Source: a virus
Virus record (IMG/VR): IMGVR_UViG_3300042484_002041
Coordinates: 103,585 to 167,584 of that record
DNA length: 64,000 nt
Reading direction: 5' to 3' (one strand)
Shown piece after piece: positions 28,801 to 37,200 of the stretch (its first letter is position 1; the number at the start of each line of letters is the position of its first letter). The notes below the pieces were generated by a model that was not told the origin of the DNA, did no database searches, and was given only the letters and a program-made list of their open reading frames with translations. Made by a program: the position numbers and the translations under genes.

Positions 28801-31800
28801 TCGGCTTTGACGGGCTCCTGTCACTGGTTGATAGATCAAGTCAGCAAAAATACTAACGTTGTCGAGTGCAATTAAATGCTCAAAACTAGTAAAACGTAAA
28901 TCAATGTAATTGATTGTGTCGTTGTTGATGCTGGTTACTGTGAAGGTATTCTCTAATCGATCGATCACAAGACTACTACCAGGAATCGGAATACGATTCT
29001 GATTCAAAATCAAGTTATTGACTGTTGGAGTTGCAATGCTTTCTGCTACTGCTCCTGGCACAGTTATGCTTAACTTAGTAGCCGTCGGGTTCAGGTTAAT
29101 CACGCTACCTACACTCCAGCCCTGCTGTATCCAGTACAGAAACTCACGAGCCATTTGCACCCAGTCTAGCTCATATCCATTCTCTCTTGCATCAAACGTG
29201 AACCCTTTGTCTTTAAGCAAGCGGCCATAACTGACCAAGAAGTCGCATACTCCATTAAATGTTGTAAACACATATCCATACGGCACCTGTACGATGTTAT
29301 CGGTATACATGGTGTTAATTGTTGCTGTGGCATTCCCAACTGTTAAGTTCTGTCGGGGGCCGGCTGACTGACTAACAAAGATTTCAAAATACGGACGTGT
29401 GGTACTATAGCCAACTACTGCCCACCCAGTGTCGGTTCTCTGTACAATTACCGAGCTATAAACAGCACGCTCAAATGCTTGATTCTTGTACAGCAGGATC
29501 TGATAGCTTTCATCGGGCAGCATCAATCCAGTATTCAAACTGTTAGGGGTGCCACGCTCAGTGTAAATTTTTAAATATTGCTTATCAGTGAACGCTGCGG
29601 CGCGCCAGCATAATTGCACACCAATGTTTGCAAGTCCAATACTCAAATCTTCTGTACTGGTATTCCCGCCCATACGGTTATAGTCAATAATCCAGTTAAT
29701 GTAACTGGCCTTGCTTGTGCCATTGCCATATAACGGAGTTAGATTTTTTGCATCCAGCCGATATCGCCCGTCCCAGAGATATTGCTCCAGTGCGTCATCG
29801 TACACATAGCGATCTCTGTCTTCAAACAAGCTAAAGAACTTGGCTGGCTTTGTTAGAGCCAGCAGTCGCATGACTGCAAATGGCCAGGCGCTGCTTGAAC
29901 GCCAGGAATTTTCCACCGGGCCGTCATCGCCGAATTGCCAAGGACGACGGAAACTGGTTGCATCATAATTACCCACGGTAGCGGATAGTGGGCTCAACAA
30001 ATTGCCTTCAGAATCTGATGGGATAACTCTTAACAAGTCAGGGCGCTTGTATTGCTGCAATACATAAAACCCAGCAGGGTCTCGTACAAGGCCAGCTTGC
30101 AAGTCTTCCCACAACACTAAGTTACCAGAAGTGTACGGTGCAGGTCCGTATTCATTTTGCCACCAATCGGGTTCTTGACTAAATCCCAGCATTTCCCAGG
30201 GACGAGTGTTGGGATAGATTGTATCGTAGAAGTAATTGTAGATGCCTCTCCAGGCACCTGGCAAAACGTCACCGGTTAATCTATCTGCACTCTGGCTATA
30301 ATTCCAAGTAAATTGGTTGTTGGCCAAGTACCGTTGGGTAGTATAGTCTAGTTTGTTCCATCCGATCCAGCTCAAGAAGCTGGTGCTTAGTATTTGATTG
30401 ATCTCACCAAGATTATAATCCGTGGTACGGAACTGTCCAGGAAGAACATCTGCCAAGTCAATTGGGATCGGTGACTTGATCTTGAGATTATTAAAGATTC
30501 GTGTTTCAAACTCTAACAATACTTGATCTCGGAAGTCGCCAAATGCGCGAGTAATCGACCCATCGTGCCCTTGAATAACCAGTGTATCAGTTACCGATGT
30601 TTGGTCAACAAAAATTTGTGGGAGGTATGCTGGATACAGTCCCATTTTTGTCGGAGTGTTAGGTATATAACTACCATAGGTTGCCGAGTACTCTCGAATA
30701 GCAATAGTGTCACCCACTGCTAACGGTACTGTAATTGTCACAGTAGGGCTGTCAACGCCCACAGTGTACTCGTAGCCAAAAGTTAAAATGTTACCATTGA
30801 GATAGATCAATAGCCCTTGAAAGTTCGACGAAGTAAAATCGTATACGTATGTGGTATCAAATACCGGAGTAGAAATTAACGAATAGGTATATGTGTTTAG
30901 GATATAAGTTTCGCCAGACGGAATCATGTCCGACCAGTAAAACGGTAGTTGATCAGACTTGCCAACTGAGATTTCAAGTATCACCTGGTCCAGAATTTCT
31001 GTGGGAGTATTGTTAATAAAATCTCCCTTGCTCGCTAGGTCTAGGAAAATAGCCTTGTACTTTTCATATTCTTGACCATTGAATCGCAGTGAGTTAAACA
31101 GTTCATACTGTTGGCGACGCAGGAATACACCAGTCAACGTCAGCGGCGAGCTGTTTTGAACAATATTGGTGCCATAAGGGATAATATCACCCAGGTCACG
31201 TGTGTTGTTTGCCCCGTTGATAGGTCCTTGAATATTTTTAAGATTCTGACCAATACTATTATAATGATTGCGGATAGTACCTAATGTAAACGCATCACTA
31301 TTCTCATTCAACGGATTGTTTTCTAAGTTCAATGGAACTTGATAGTACGCAAAATTACTACGCACATCACTAATAATCTGCGCCTCAATAAGTACGCCCA
31401 CTAATTGAATACTTGTAAATGTCACAGTGGTGGTGGTGGTGGTACTAGTTATAACATATTGTGTAGGATCAATGAAGACTCCCTCAATGAACAGTTGCAA
31501 CACCGGATATACTGTATCGGTTGCCGGCGGAACATCAAACACCAGCGGTTCGCCGGCGTAAGTAAAACGGAACACTTGACGGCTACGATTTTCAGCAGCC
31601 GCAGTTTGCCACCCAATTAGCGGGCTGAACTGGGTACGGTCAATGTATTGCCGCACAAATCCCTGGCTGATTGGTATTTCAGAGCTGACGTTATTGCGCA
31701 CATAGATAAAACTGTCAGTGTACAGGTAGTTGGAAAATAAGATATCTCCAACATTGTTGATGTTGAGATATTTTAATCCAAACCCCAGTACAGCATCAGT

Positions 31801-34293
31801 TCGAGCTGTGCCACCATCGGTATACCCAAACAAACGACTACCAGTAAAGGTCGAGCTTGGATACACTGATCGATCAGCATAACTCACTCCCTGTGAGTCT
31901 CGAACGTTAAACAACGGTGCTTGGTTGACGCTGGTTTTTTCTTGTGCTAGATTCCAGGCCGCACCGTCATACCAAAAGCTTTGCCCTTGGCGGTTAACCC
32001 CATTAAGACAAACTACTGTTTGATTGATCTGGGTAAGACTATCGGGGACCGGAACAAGATCAATGATCAAGATTCCAGAGTTATTTGGATCAATAAATTG
32101 AACTTCAAACACACGGTCTCGTACCTGGGTGTCAATGTCCGCAGCAAAAATCACCCGTGTTCCGGTAACAAATTGATACCCATCAACTGCATAGCCGCGC
32201 TGTCCATTGATGTTGGAGAATGCGTCTGTTTCAGTAAAATCAATAATGTTTATTGGCAACTTACCTTGTGTACCAAAATTATAAAGTTCTGTGCCGGCAC
32301 GTATTTCAACAATAGGACGTTTTGCTCGAGTATTGTTGTCAAGTACTGCGACTTGATTTGTGTACTCAGCTGTGGCGTTGATCACATCAATATGGAACCA
32401 ACGGTTACTCCGACTCCACGCATTACGATCTCGTGCTGCACGGTTGATTGTAAGATAATCTGGAATAATTGGTGCATTTAAACTGCCATCAAACGCAAAT
32501 GCATCATAGGGAGAACTACTAAACGGGTCGGTAGCACTACGAGTATATGTTTCGGGTGTAACAAGTTCGCGTATTGGAATTAATTGAATACCATTGCCAC
32601 GGGTAGCACCAGCAATTCCTGTAGCAGGCAATGCTGCGCCAGCAGGTCCGCCGGCACCGGGGTTGGCCAAGCTCTCGGCTACAGTGTCATAGATATTCTG
32701 TTGGTACTCGGCTGCATTATATTCCAGCCCTGTTCTCTTTTGATTTTGATAGTAGTGCCATGTTCCAAAGTATGCCTCTCCGTCAATAAATCCCACACGA
32801 AAATCAATTCCCGGGCCGGTCCCAACTCCCTCCACATAGAACGAAAGTGTTTGAAATTCCGGTGGCTCAACTAATCCACGCAACTGAATTTTAAGTCCGT
32901 TAGTAAACACCACTCCATTAGGACTGGTGTAAGTACGTGCTCCAATAATCTCATCAATGTCAAGTGGCTCGTTCTGCTCAGGATCAACAAGACGGATACG
33001 TCCGAACATCTCTGGAGAAGTACTGTCTTGGTAGTACAATGTATCCAGCACAGCAGTTAGCAAGGGAACTTGTTCAAAATACCCTTGTGCTGTTTTATAC
33101 CATTGTGTACTACTGTACTGGGTACCAAACGAAATTTGAAACTTATCAAAAATTTCAATCGGACGGATTGCATTTAATTGCATGTACTGGCGGTCATCAC
33201 CATCAGTGATGTACTGTATCTGCCAAACGGAATAGCGATTTGCTAAACCTGTAATTACAGTAGCTTGATCAAACAGCAAGCTGTCGTAACTGCCAGGCCA
33301 GTCGTCAAGCGGATCAGGGTCATTAATCGGGGCAGTACGAACCAGTGGATCGAATAAGGTAGTCTGAGTCCAATCTTGATCAGTAGGGGCTTGATTGACA
33401 AAAATTACAGTGCGTCCATTTAGCCCAGTAATACCATCAATACCACCGGGAAAACTTGCTTGGAAATCATCAACGTAGACATTGTTTAGATCGTAGAAAC
33501 TTACTGTAGTCGACACCAAGTCGGCATTTGGCACGGTCGACAACGTGTAGTAAAAGTCCTGGGCGGTCTTTAACGGAACATTAAAGGTCACAGTACCCGA
33601 GTCGTTTCCGTTGTTAGCTACACCCAATACATCGCGGCTAGAAATGTTCGGCGAAGACGGTAACCGGCCGTTGACACCGGGTACAGTTTGAATCCAAAAT
33701 CCATTCCCAGTTTGATTGACGTTGAAGTTATAGGTACCGCCACGGACCAAAGTAACGGATGGGTTATCGTCCCGTAGGCCCGTGAATCGATATGCTCTTG
33801 TATCAAATGTGTCAACCCGCATAACATCCCAGGAATATTCGGTGGGATATTGTATTACGCCAACGTTGACGCTATCGGGACCTGCCGGCAGCCAGTAGTA
33901 CTGACTGTAGTTTACTAGCTTGTCTAAATCACAAAACGGATCCCAGGAATAGTATTCGCTTTCAAACAATCGATCTTCTAATTGAGTATTGGCGCCTTCA
34001 AGAGCCAGTGCGTCGATCATACCCGGGTAGGTAATAGCGTCAATTGCCCGCTTGGTTTCAGTTTTATAAAAAATAACACCCGGGTCAAGTTGATAGTTTG
34101 TTCTTGTTGCAGTTGGCTCAACTACATAATTGTCCGCTGGATTAACGCCAGGACCCACACGATTACCGACCCATCCGTAGGTCTTTTTAACAGCCGGTTC
34201 TTGTGTAAGCTGATCTAACGTTGCCGCAAGAAACTTTTTGTTAGTTTCAGTGCGGAATATTTCTGGTAGTAAATCTACAGTTTTGCGTGCCAT
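19825..34293 (-). CDS. Giant 4,822-residue baseplate-associated virion protein with FG-GAP and repeated beta modules
   Basis: A single uninterrupted frame that starts two bases after gp6 ends, the place held by gp7 in T4. Residues 1-140 look like an ordered attachment domain (LLPEIFRTETNKKFL; SEYYSWDPFCDLDKLVNYSQYYW). Seven FG-GAP-like blades lie at about 2,270-3,220. About ten short modules of the type (V/I)xxNGxxL...DYT...V(G)D.I..I are scattered at roughly 934, 1161, 2448, 2674, 2801, 2993, 4279, 4409, 4556 and 4749. Two carbohydrate-binding-like motifs (YAKGEIVQFKNDYWAA ~1,860; YDNGTLVRYINRVWEA ~3,990) and GSGY-x-P repeats (~3,900-3,965) are also seen. There is no signal or membrane segment. 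It probably forms a fibre-like or wedge-linked appendage; no enzyme activity is visible. T4 gp7 is only about 1,030 residues, so equivalence is positional only. Confidence 0.85.
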   Translation of the reverse strand: MARKTVDLLPEIFRTETNKKFLAATLDQLTQEPAVKKTYGWVGNRVGPGVNPADNYVVEPTATRTNYQLDPGVIFYKTETKRAIDAITYPGMIDALALEGANTQLEDRLFESEYYSWDPFCDLDKLVNYSQYYWLPAGPDSVNVGVIQYPTEYSWDVMRVDTFDTRAYRFTGLRDDNPSVTLVRGGTYNFNVNQTGNGFWIQTVPGVNGRLPSSPNISSRDVLGVANNGNDSGTVTFNVPLKTAQDFYYTLSTVPNADLVSTTVSFYDLNNVYVDDFQASFPGGIDGITGLNGRTVIFVNQAPTDQDWTQTTLFDPLVRTAPINDPDPLDDWPGSYDSLLFDQATVITGLANRYSVWQIQYITDGDDRQYMQLNAIRPIEIFDKFQISFGTQYSSTQWYKTAQGYFEQVPLLTAVLDTLYYQDSTSPEMFGRIRLVDPEQNEPLDIDEIIGARTYTSPNGVVFTNGLKIQLRGLVEPPEFQTLSFYVEGVGTGPGIDFRVGFIDGEAYFGTWHYYQNQKRTGLEYNAAEYQQNIYDTVAESLANPGAGGPAGAALPATGIAGATRGNGIQLIPIRELVTPETYTRSATDPFSSSPYDAFAFDGSLNAPIIPDYLTINRAARDRNAWSRSNRWFHIDVINATAEYTNQVAVLDNNTRAKRPIVEIRAGTELYNFGTQGKLPINIIDFTETDAFSNINGQRGYAVDGYQFVTGTRVIFAADIDTQVRDRVFEVQFIDPNNSGILIIDLVPVPDSLTQINQTVVCLNGVNRQGQSFWYDGAAWNLAQEKTSVNQAPLFNVRDSQGVSYADRSVYPSSTFTGSRLFGYTDGGTARTDAVLGFGLKYLNINNVGDILFSNYLYTDSFIYVRNNVSSEIPISQGFVRQYIDRTQFSPLIGWQTAAAENRSRQVFRFTYAGEPLVFDVPPATDTVYPVLQLFIEGVFIDPTQYVITSTTTTTTVTFTSIQLVGVLIEAQIISDVRSNFAYYQVPLNLENNPLNENSDAFTLGTIRNHYNSIGQNLKNIQGPINGANNTRDLGDIIPYGTNIVQNSSPLTLTGVFLRRQQYELFNSLRFNGQEYEKYKAIFLDLASKGDFINNTPTEILDQVILEISVGKSDQLPFYWSDMIPSGETYILNTYTYSLISTPVFDTTYVYDFTSSNFQGLLIYLNGNILTFGYEYTVGVDSPTVTITVPLAVGDTIAIREYSATYGSYIPNTPTKMGLYPAYLPQIFVDQTSVTDTLVIQGHDGSITRAFGDFRDQVLLEFETRIFNNLKIKSPIPIDLADVLPGQFRTTDYNLGEINQILSTSFLSWIGWNKLDYTTQRYLANNQFTWNYSQSADRLTGDVLPGAWRGIYNYFYDTIYPNTRPWEMLGFSQEPDWWQNEYGPAPYTSGNLVLWEDLQAGLVRDPAGFYVLQQYKRPDLLRVIPSDSEGNLLSPLSATVGNYDATSFRRPWQFGDDGPVENSWRSSSAWPFAVMRLLALTKPAKFFSLFEDRDRYVYDDALEQYLWDGRYRLDAKNLTPLYGNGTSKASYINWIIDYNRMGGNTSTEDLSIGLANIGVQLCWRAAAFTDKQYLKIYTERGTPNSLNTGLMLPDESYQILLYKNQAFERAVYSSVIVQRTDTGWAVVGYSTTRPYFEIFVSQSAGPRQNLTVGNATATINTMYTDNIVQVPYGYVFTTFNGVCDFLVSYGRLLKDKGFTFDARENGYELDWVQMAREFLYWIQQGWSVGSVINLNPTATKLSITVPGAVAESIATPTVNNLILNQNRIPIPGSSLVIDRLENTFTVTSINNDTINYIDLRFTSFEHLIALDNVSIFADLIYQPVTGARQSRVQVSGVLSADWNGTVNAPGFVINQDTVLEWIPNRKYAKGEIVQFKNDYWAASKIIEPSQQFNYALWLKSDYDEIQIGLLPNSAMASNQLATSYSVYDANLEQEVDLFSFGLIGFRPREYMQSLNLDDISQVSLYQQFLGTKGTLRSAELFTYANLGKETSQYDIYEYWAILKSQYGATANRNYVELLLNEALFKSDPALIQVINPGQTSKSDQIVLLENVWKSSAKLTSPDFLPTTNVVVGDSILPSAGYVDLDDVDITVFSLDDPQNVNAALLTVGVGTTIWVAKINSYNWGVFRSDPIPGQIVTVSDNLDGFVLVTFNIAHGLAKSDYLVIKYFDPAINGIYRVQSIPGIYSVLINYTFTDGRDVATGTGVGFTLQTSRVAQPSDIVDLPYAKSLLPGAKVWVDNNGQSHWTMLEKTDVFKGVQEFAPTVQEDSQRFGAAIAQGFRNLSALVGAPGYNSGAGGIFSYVKESSDQYVQDEIIITLSTADTVGFGSTIDIGDQTWAIAGAPESAGGIGYAVTIYRPANTPQFELRQLLVAPDADGSTIVEFGYSATISQDERWMYIGAPGENKVYAYGLQSVEERVTEYITSPGVIVYSLLPILGDTSLTDTQIGVVLNNRILILNTDYQIDGTNVILGQSPPQGQRLVLSRRSVVQLDTANYNNVSGTVSPGGGTGATFLVNVVRGQYSVSIINPGDNYTPGDQILILYTEIGGSSPANDLVITVGQTGPTYNTIVNGAATQLTVSSTTGLAAGQKIYYYSGSGSITVGTEIVSVDSATQFTIDTPIPGSSSISYTLVFFADLNPITQLDPNVQTGTGNDTTASFDITVELSTVSSSNIFSFTVAVNGVLYRPYIDYTYSSGIVTFDNLLPTFPVLGDSIIVSARDYWDPIATLTPATAAGTDRFGHSVTTTTDGRQLIIGCPDVDVVGEETYTKAGKVYIYCRSVQRFQVTNASQLAYTTVETPIEPVAVLHNGEFLVNSADYLDGNYSLSGNIVTLSNSVSLTVGDTIEIETNQFHLVQVIESNTPDNNASYGNALDICVNNCSLYVGAPNDSIALPQAGSVEFLSNPSRVYGTTTSTIANPTLSIGNYLSINDVFVEVTGTSIADLISDINAAISSGALPNVTVTATNDVTLIGTGATTVFNIGSIYSDASAYTTVVYVNDVLQIYTTDYTYDNTTEEIIFVSAPVSGAAIVVVSGRIVFAVKNYNSAPVRNKLRVLPGIGAVLDDSSNASTVFDDLGFDTYVWVQTLISPVPQDRANFGKSVFISDQVTSLIIGAPNGSTIAATTFDQGKTYFDSFSTAFADTVIESGAVYEYDMLPSANPSLTNSAKFVFGQQIYDNEITAYGKFGTALNYTTGELLVGAPGRVNAVNVDGTPSVDWGRMVQFTNPTHAPVWQPRRVQQPVVDINLLNTVFMYDRVSNAPKQYFDYFDPLQGRMLGAIAQNINYTGAIDPAAYNIGTVNNYGVHWDEVRVGHIWWNTTNTRFIDPNQNDIVYASRRWGQVFPGSIIEVFQWISSSTPPINYTGPGIPYAFNSYTATSSVNEQGLFIVTYYFWVAGLVTVNQQAKKTLSTNTIAQYIANPRASGIPYIAPVNSSTVAVYNGLEYIVASDTVLHVEFDQQFNDSVVHSEYQLISNRSDGFLNDGLYQKFQDSFSGEDLQGAAVPDPFLSPSEKYGVTTRPRQSMFRNRFLALQNYLGEANTVLAELPITEMRKFNLLNSSEPEPSATSGAWDKRLANQEELAYQNLAEVPIGYRYLVASDSEFNGLWTIYQLAETGPQQLRYLVLIRVQTYDTKRYWSYQNWYLAGYNPLTRPVTEVSNASALLTLTVAEGSSVKVTANAQGKWEIYRYTNATWVRVGLQTGTIKFSNFLWDYSAGRFGFDVEVFDAQYYDQEPTIETRKIIQAINQELFIDDLAIERNNLLTLMFNFILSEQQAPLWLTKTSLIDVDHTIRQLLPYQIYREDNQDFVLNYIQEVKPYHVQIRQFNLIYNGFDQFLGSLTDFDLPAYWDPTQGLFVSPVLDNSGTLSTTSSVPSTSTVWQTFPWNQWYQNYLLTVDSVVMIDNGSGYTFEPAVVITGDSAVAAELVAKINSAGRVIGIEIISAGSGYSETPVITIVGDGVGARAYANLSNALVRNIKTTIKYDRYQYQTDVQEWVPNENYDNGTLVRYINRVWEATSDDSTGVQSETFDPQQWTVVPAGDLNGVDRTMGYYVATPNEPGLDLALLISGVDYPGVQVYGPDFDQDTGFDVGNFDINPYDNIAYGPEGLPTYDPAILDAIYESNFVDPYLGVGPSAIDVDGGAFVDTYSSHAPEELVPGAIFDTLDLRVYTTPGADWQSDGHGFPLISIGYQFTLAGTSYSFADLLEFPSAIRLFNKTVGNELVPSVDYVIDWVNQTVTVNSGVVTGNTLLIDVYELGGGNQFYRNRYNGADIGDTVVVPVAYSLISEVVVFVNGIFVTDYTYNTINISDTEIVFDAAWTSTDDVVVTILGSELPTTYSWSLPVTEYFVSAGELVYTLTNYLGGTNPANVIVEKNGVRARPVEGVEYIGDGSSLEYYLPVRGGYSQALIADNEVSVFVNNVRLTLGSQFTVTPYTGDPRTVVLAELPLIGTEVVITVSTASVYTIVGNVLTFKSGSGFIPIVNDVVSVTTWNDTAQQNILTQVFVGPETIGTLVSESYDSTLYDAGAITGDPGSYDYSQGTIIQTNRFDTGRIISNPNRIMVSLDGLYLYEGLNYVVDGTAIVISGPPIAVNEVVAITSFTQSVLPGGIAFRIFQDMRGQQSTYRITTSTTTQLVSVLNSDDAVIYVDDAGQLSEPNLTAGLFGLITINGERITYRTRDLITNTLSGLRRGTAGTAAADHAVGSAVYDIGIGNLLPVEYQDRIIAQNFLGDGTETVFTATEISISSLDSTELVEAVEVYVGGIKQMGGYIIITDSPVAIAFTTAPAAGYQVSIRIRQGLSWYHPGISTPSDGISLQDTNTLAARFIRGN
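24640..27490 (-). repeat. Seven FG-GAP-like propeller blades inside the giant virion protein
   Basis: Blade starts and GAP cores in order: RFGAAIAQ/LVGAPGY; GFGSTIDI/AIAGAPES; EFGYSATI/MYIGAPGE; RFGHSVTT/LIIGCPDV; SYGNALDI/LYVGAPND; NFGKSVFI/LIIGAPNG; KFGTALNY/LLVGAPGR. Most end in a (V/I)(Y/F)-x-(Y/F)-type strand, as in integrin alpha-chain repeats. The count of seven equals the blades of an integrin-type beta-propeller. Between blades 3-4, 4-5 and 5-6, other beta modules are inserted. Residues about 2,270-3,220. Confidence 0.7.
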
Positions 34294-34295
34294 TA

Positions 34296-37200
34296 TTAAT
34301 ACTCACCCGTTTGGCTAATTGTTGTTGATATTGTAGAACCTGTTACATTAACAGGATACAGACCCGCTACTGGCGTCTGACTGCGGATATTACTCTGTGT
34401 GAGTGCTTCGATAACCTCAACATCTGACACAGTGGCTGCGCTCACAAAAATTTCATTTGGCGCTGATCGGATTTCATAAAGATCACCGAAACTCTTTAAT
34501 GGGTTCAGCGGCACCAGCACTACTGAACTCACAATTGAACCCATTTGCCTGTGCAGATATGCAGATAGTTCAGAGAAGAAGAAGCTGTCTCCAAAATCCC
34601 ATTTATCAATTGTAAAATAAGAATTAACATTAGCAATAACTTGACTCTTGATTTCGCTTATGCTAGCAGTGCTCTTGGCAGCGCGAACTACTTTGATAGT
34701 TGCACGTAGTTCCGGGGCTGCCTTTGCGCCAAACAATGGTTTGAATACGACACTGTTAAGAACAATGTTATCAGATATCATCTTAAAGTCATTTAGCCTG
34801 CCGTACGCAGTGCTAAGATCAGCAATGGTGGGCATGGTTGGCATTAGCACAGTGCCAGTAGTATCCTTGATGTAGTTTTGATACGCAGTATAATACTCCT
34901 GCACCACCACATAGATATCAATGATATTAGTTGTGCCTGGGTCAATTACATTAGTAAGTGCACTATTGTGGCGGTACTGATAGTACAAATCTTGTCTACC
35001 GGTACGTGCAATAAAATCAGTACGTTGCGTCAAAGTACGTTGAACAAGACCGTTAACTGTTGCTACTGTTAGTTCATAGAACAATTTTGATATAGTAGTG
35101 TAAAATATTTGACCGTTAATGAATTCAGTCTTAACTAACTCAATAGTATCTAGTGTGGGGTACATGGTATTAACAATTCCCGATGCTAATGGCAGGTATC
35201 TCTCTAGATTATCAAAATCGGTTACTAGTTGTAAAAACACCAATTTGGTAGTGGGACTAACATTAGGTGCAACCAAATCATCAAAAAAGTCTGGGTTGTC
35301 TGCGACACCATCTGCATCGCTATCGGCAAAACTTACAACAACTTGATAGTCATTAACAAACCCATCACTTTCGATTGGCTGTGCAATGATATCCATTGTA
35401 ACATCAGACGGCAACGGCAGGTTTGAATCAGGACGACTATTGCTCTTGAGAGCCCGAACAAAGTCATTAATTACTAGCCCAGTTTTGGGATCATAGACTT
35501 TTTCGCTGCCGTCAAAAAAGAATCGTGTCTCAATGACGCTAGCAAAGAGGTAATCAAGCCCACGGTTAACCACAGTGTACTTGATTCCATTTGTTGTAAA
35601 CTGGACTAACCAAGAAGCATCAAGATTTAATCCTGCTGTGTTTTGTGCATAGGTCAGGCTAAAGGTCGAGTCGGCTGCTAAGTTTGTGCTGGTAATAATA
35701 TACCAAGATGCGTTAAGGTAATCATATCCGAGTCCAAAATTACGTGCTAGTTCAACTTGTTGCAGTATCTGTTGTTGAATTGCATTAGGAAGATCATCAA
35801 CAAACTTAGGAATAACTTCTAATGCTAGTGCGCCAGCAGGCACAAAATTATTCAGTGCAACCGGGCCTATTCCGTCGGGCAAGTTGCCTAACCCTTGCGC
35901 TGTGCCATCTAACACAACTGCAATTATTGTTGCCCAAATAACTATCTTGTCGCCCGGAGCAGTAGGTGTGCCAGCAATCAAACGATTGTTACTGTTGAAA
36001 TAATAACCGGCGGGTGGGCCAAATTTGATCAAGCTACCTTGTGTAAGATATTTGCAATTGTTAGTAGTATAGATACCAATTGGTTGCGGTAATCCTTTGT
36101 TATCTTTAAAGTAACCAGTGGTTTGATTGACCACAGTTGTGGTTTGTTGCCAAGACGTGCTTAGTACAGCAAGATTGGGTCTCGGAAAGTTAGTTGGATT
36201 GTAGTAAAACTGTAAGATGCTCCGGCTGGCCAGAAGTGGCTCGACTGTTTGTGTAAGAACATCCACAATGTCATTGACATTTATCCAATCAAATTGAAAG
36301 CTCGGCAATACATTTTCACGGTATAACACTCCGTCGCTACCAAAAATATTGGTGCTAGAATACTTGCCTGTAACGTCAGTCAAGTCAGTGTAGCGGCTAG
36401 TACCAGTTGAACTACGTGCAACTGCCTTGCTCTTGATAATTGAGTTATACTGTGTGAACGGGAAGTTGTTGTAATCTTCGCCATTGACCATACGGTTCTG
36501 AGTGTAGTAACGTGCAGGAGCACGTTGCTTGATCTCATCGATTGTTTCACGACTTTGGGCATTGCTTACCGGAGTAGTAATGCCGCAATTTAATGTAAGT
36601 GTTTCCAGGCGCCCATAGCGACTAACATAACTCACTTGGATTGCTACAGACTGCATTTCTTCAGGATTGATAACATACTCAAGCCCGTTGCTGGCGCGAA
36701 CATATGCGCGGAATATCCCGACCGGAATTTCTGCAAATACACCATCACCAAATGTCAGTGTGATTTGATCGTTGGCTCTGCTGGTAATGCTGTAAGTTTG
36801 CCGTTGATCCGGCGCCAACTGATTAACTGCAGCCGCATAGGTGTTTTGCACATAAAGCCACTCGCTAGCAATGCTGCCTAGGCCATCTAGCTTGTACAGC
36901 CAATGGTCCTCATCGTTACAGCCTTCAATGTTGATATTTACTGTGCGATTAGGCAATGCCTCGGCCAAGTTGAAGTCTTGGTTTTGCAATACGCCTTGTT
37001 TGAACAGAAAGAAAAACCCAGTATTATTACTTCCGAACCCTAGTTGGTCATTTCGGTACAGCATATTAAATGCGCCGCTGGGTTTTGGAGCTGGTTCGTA
37101 TACATAGTCTTTGCCTTGCGAGGTCCCGCTCACTGCTGCAAAAGGCATAGTAATGCCATCTACACTAGAAGTGTAGGGTACCACTGGCAAAAAACCCGGG

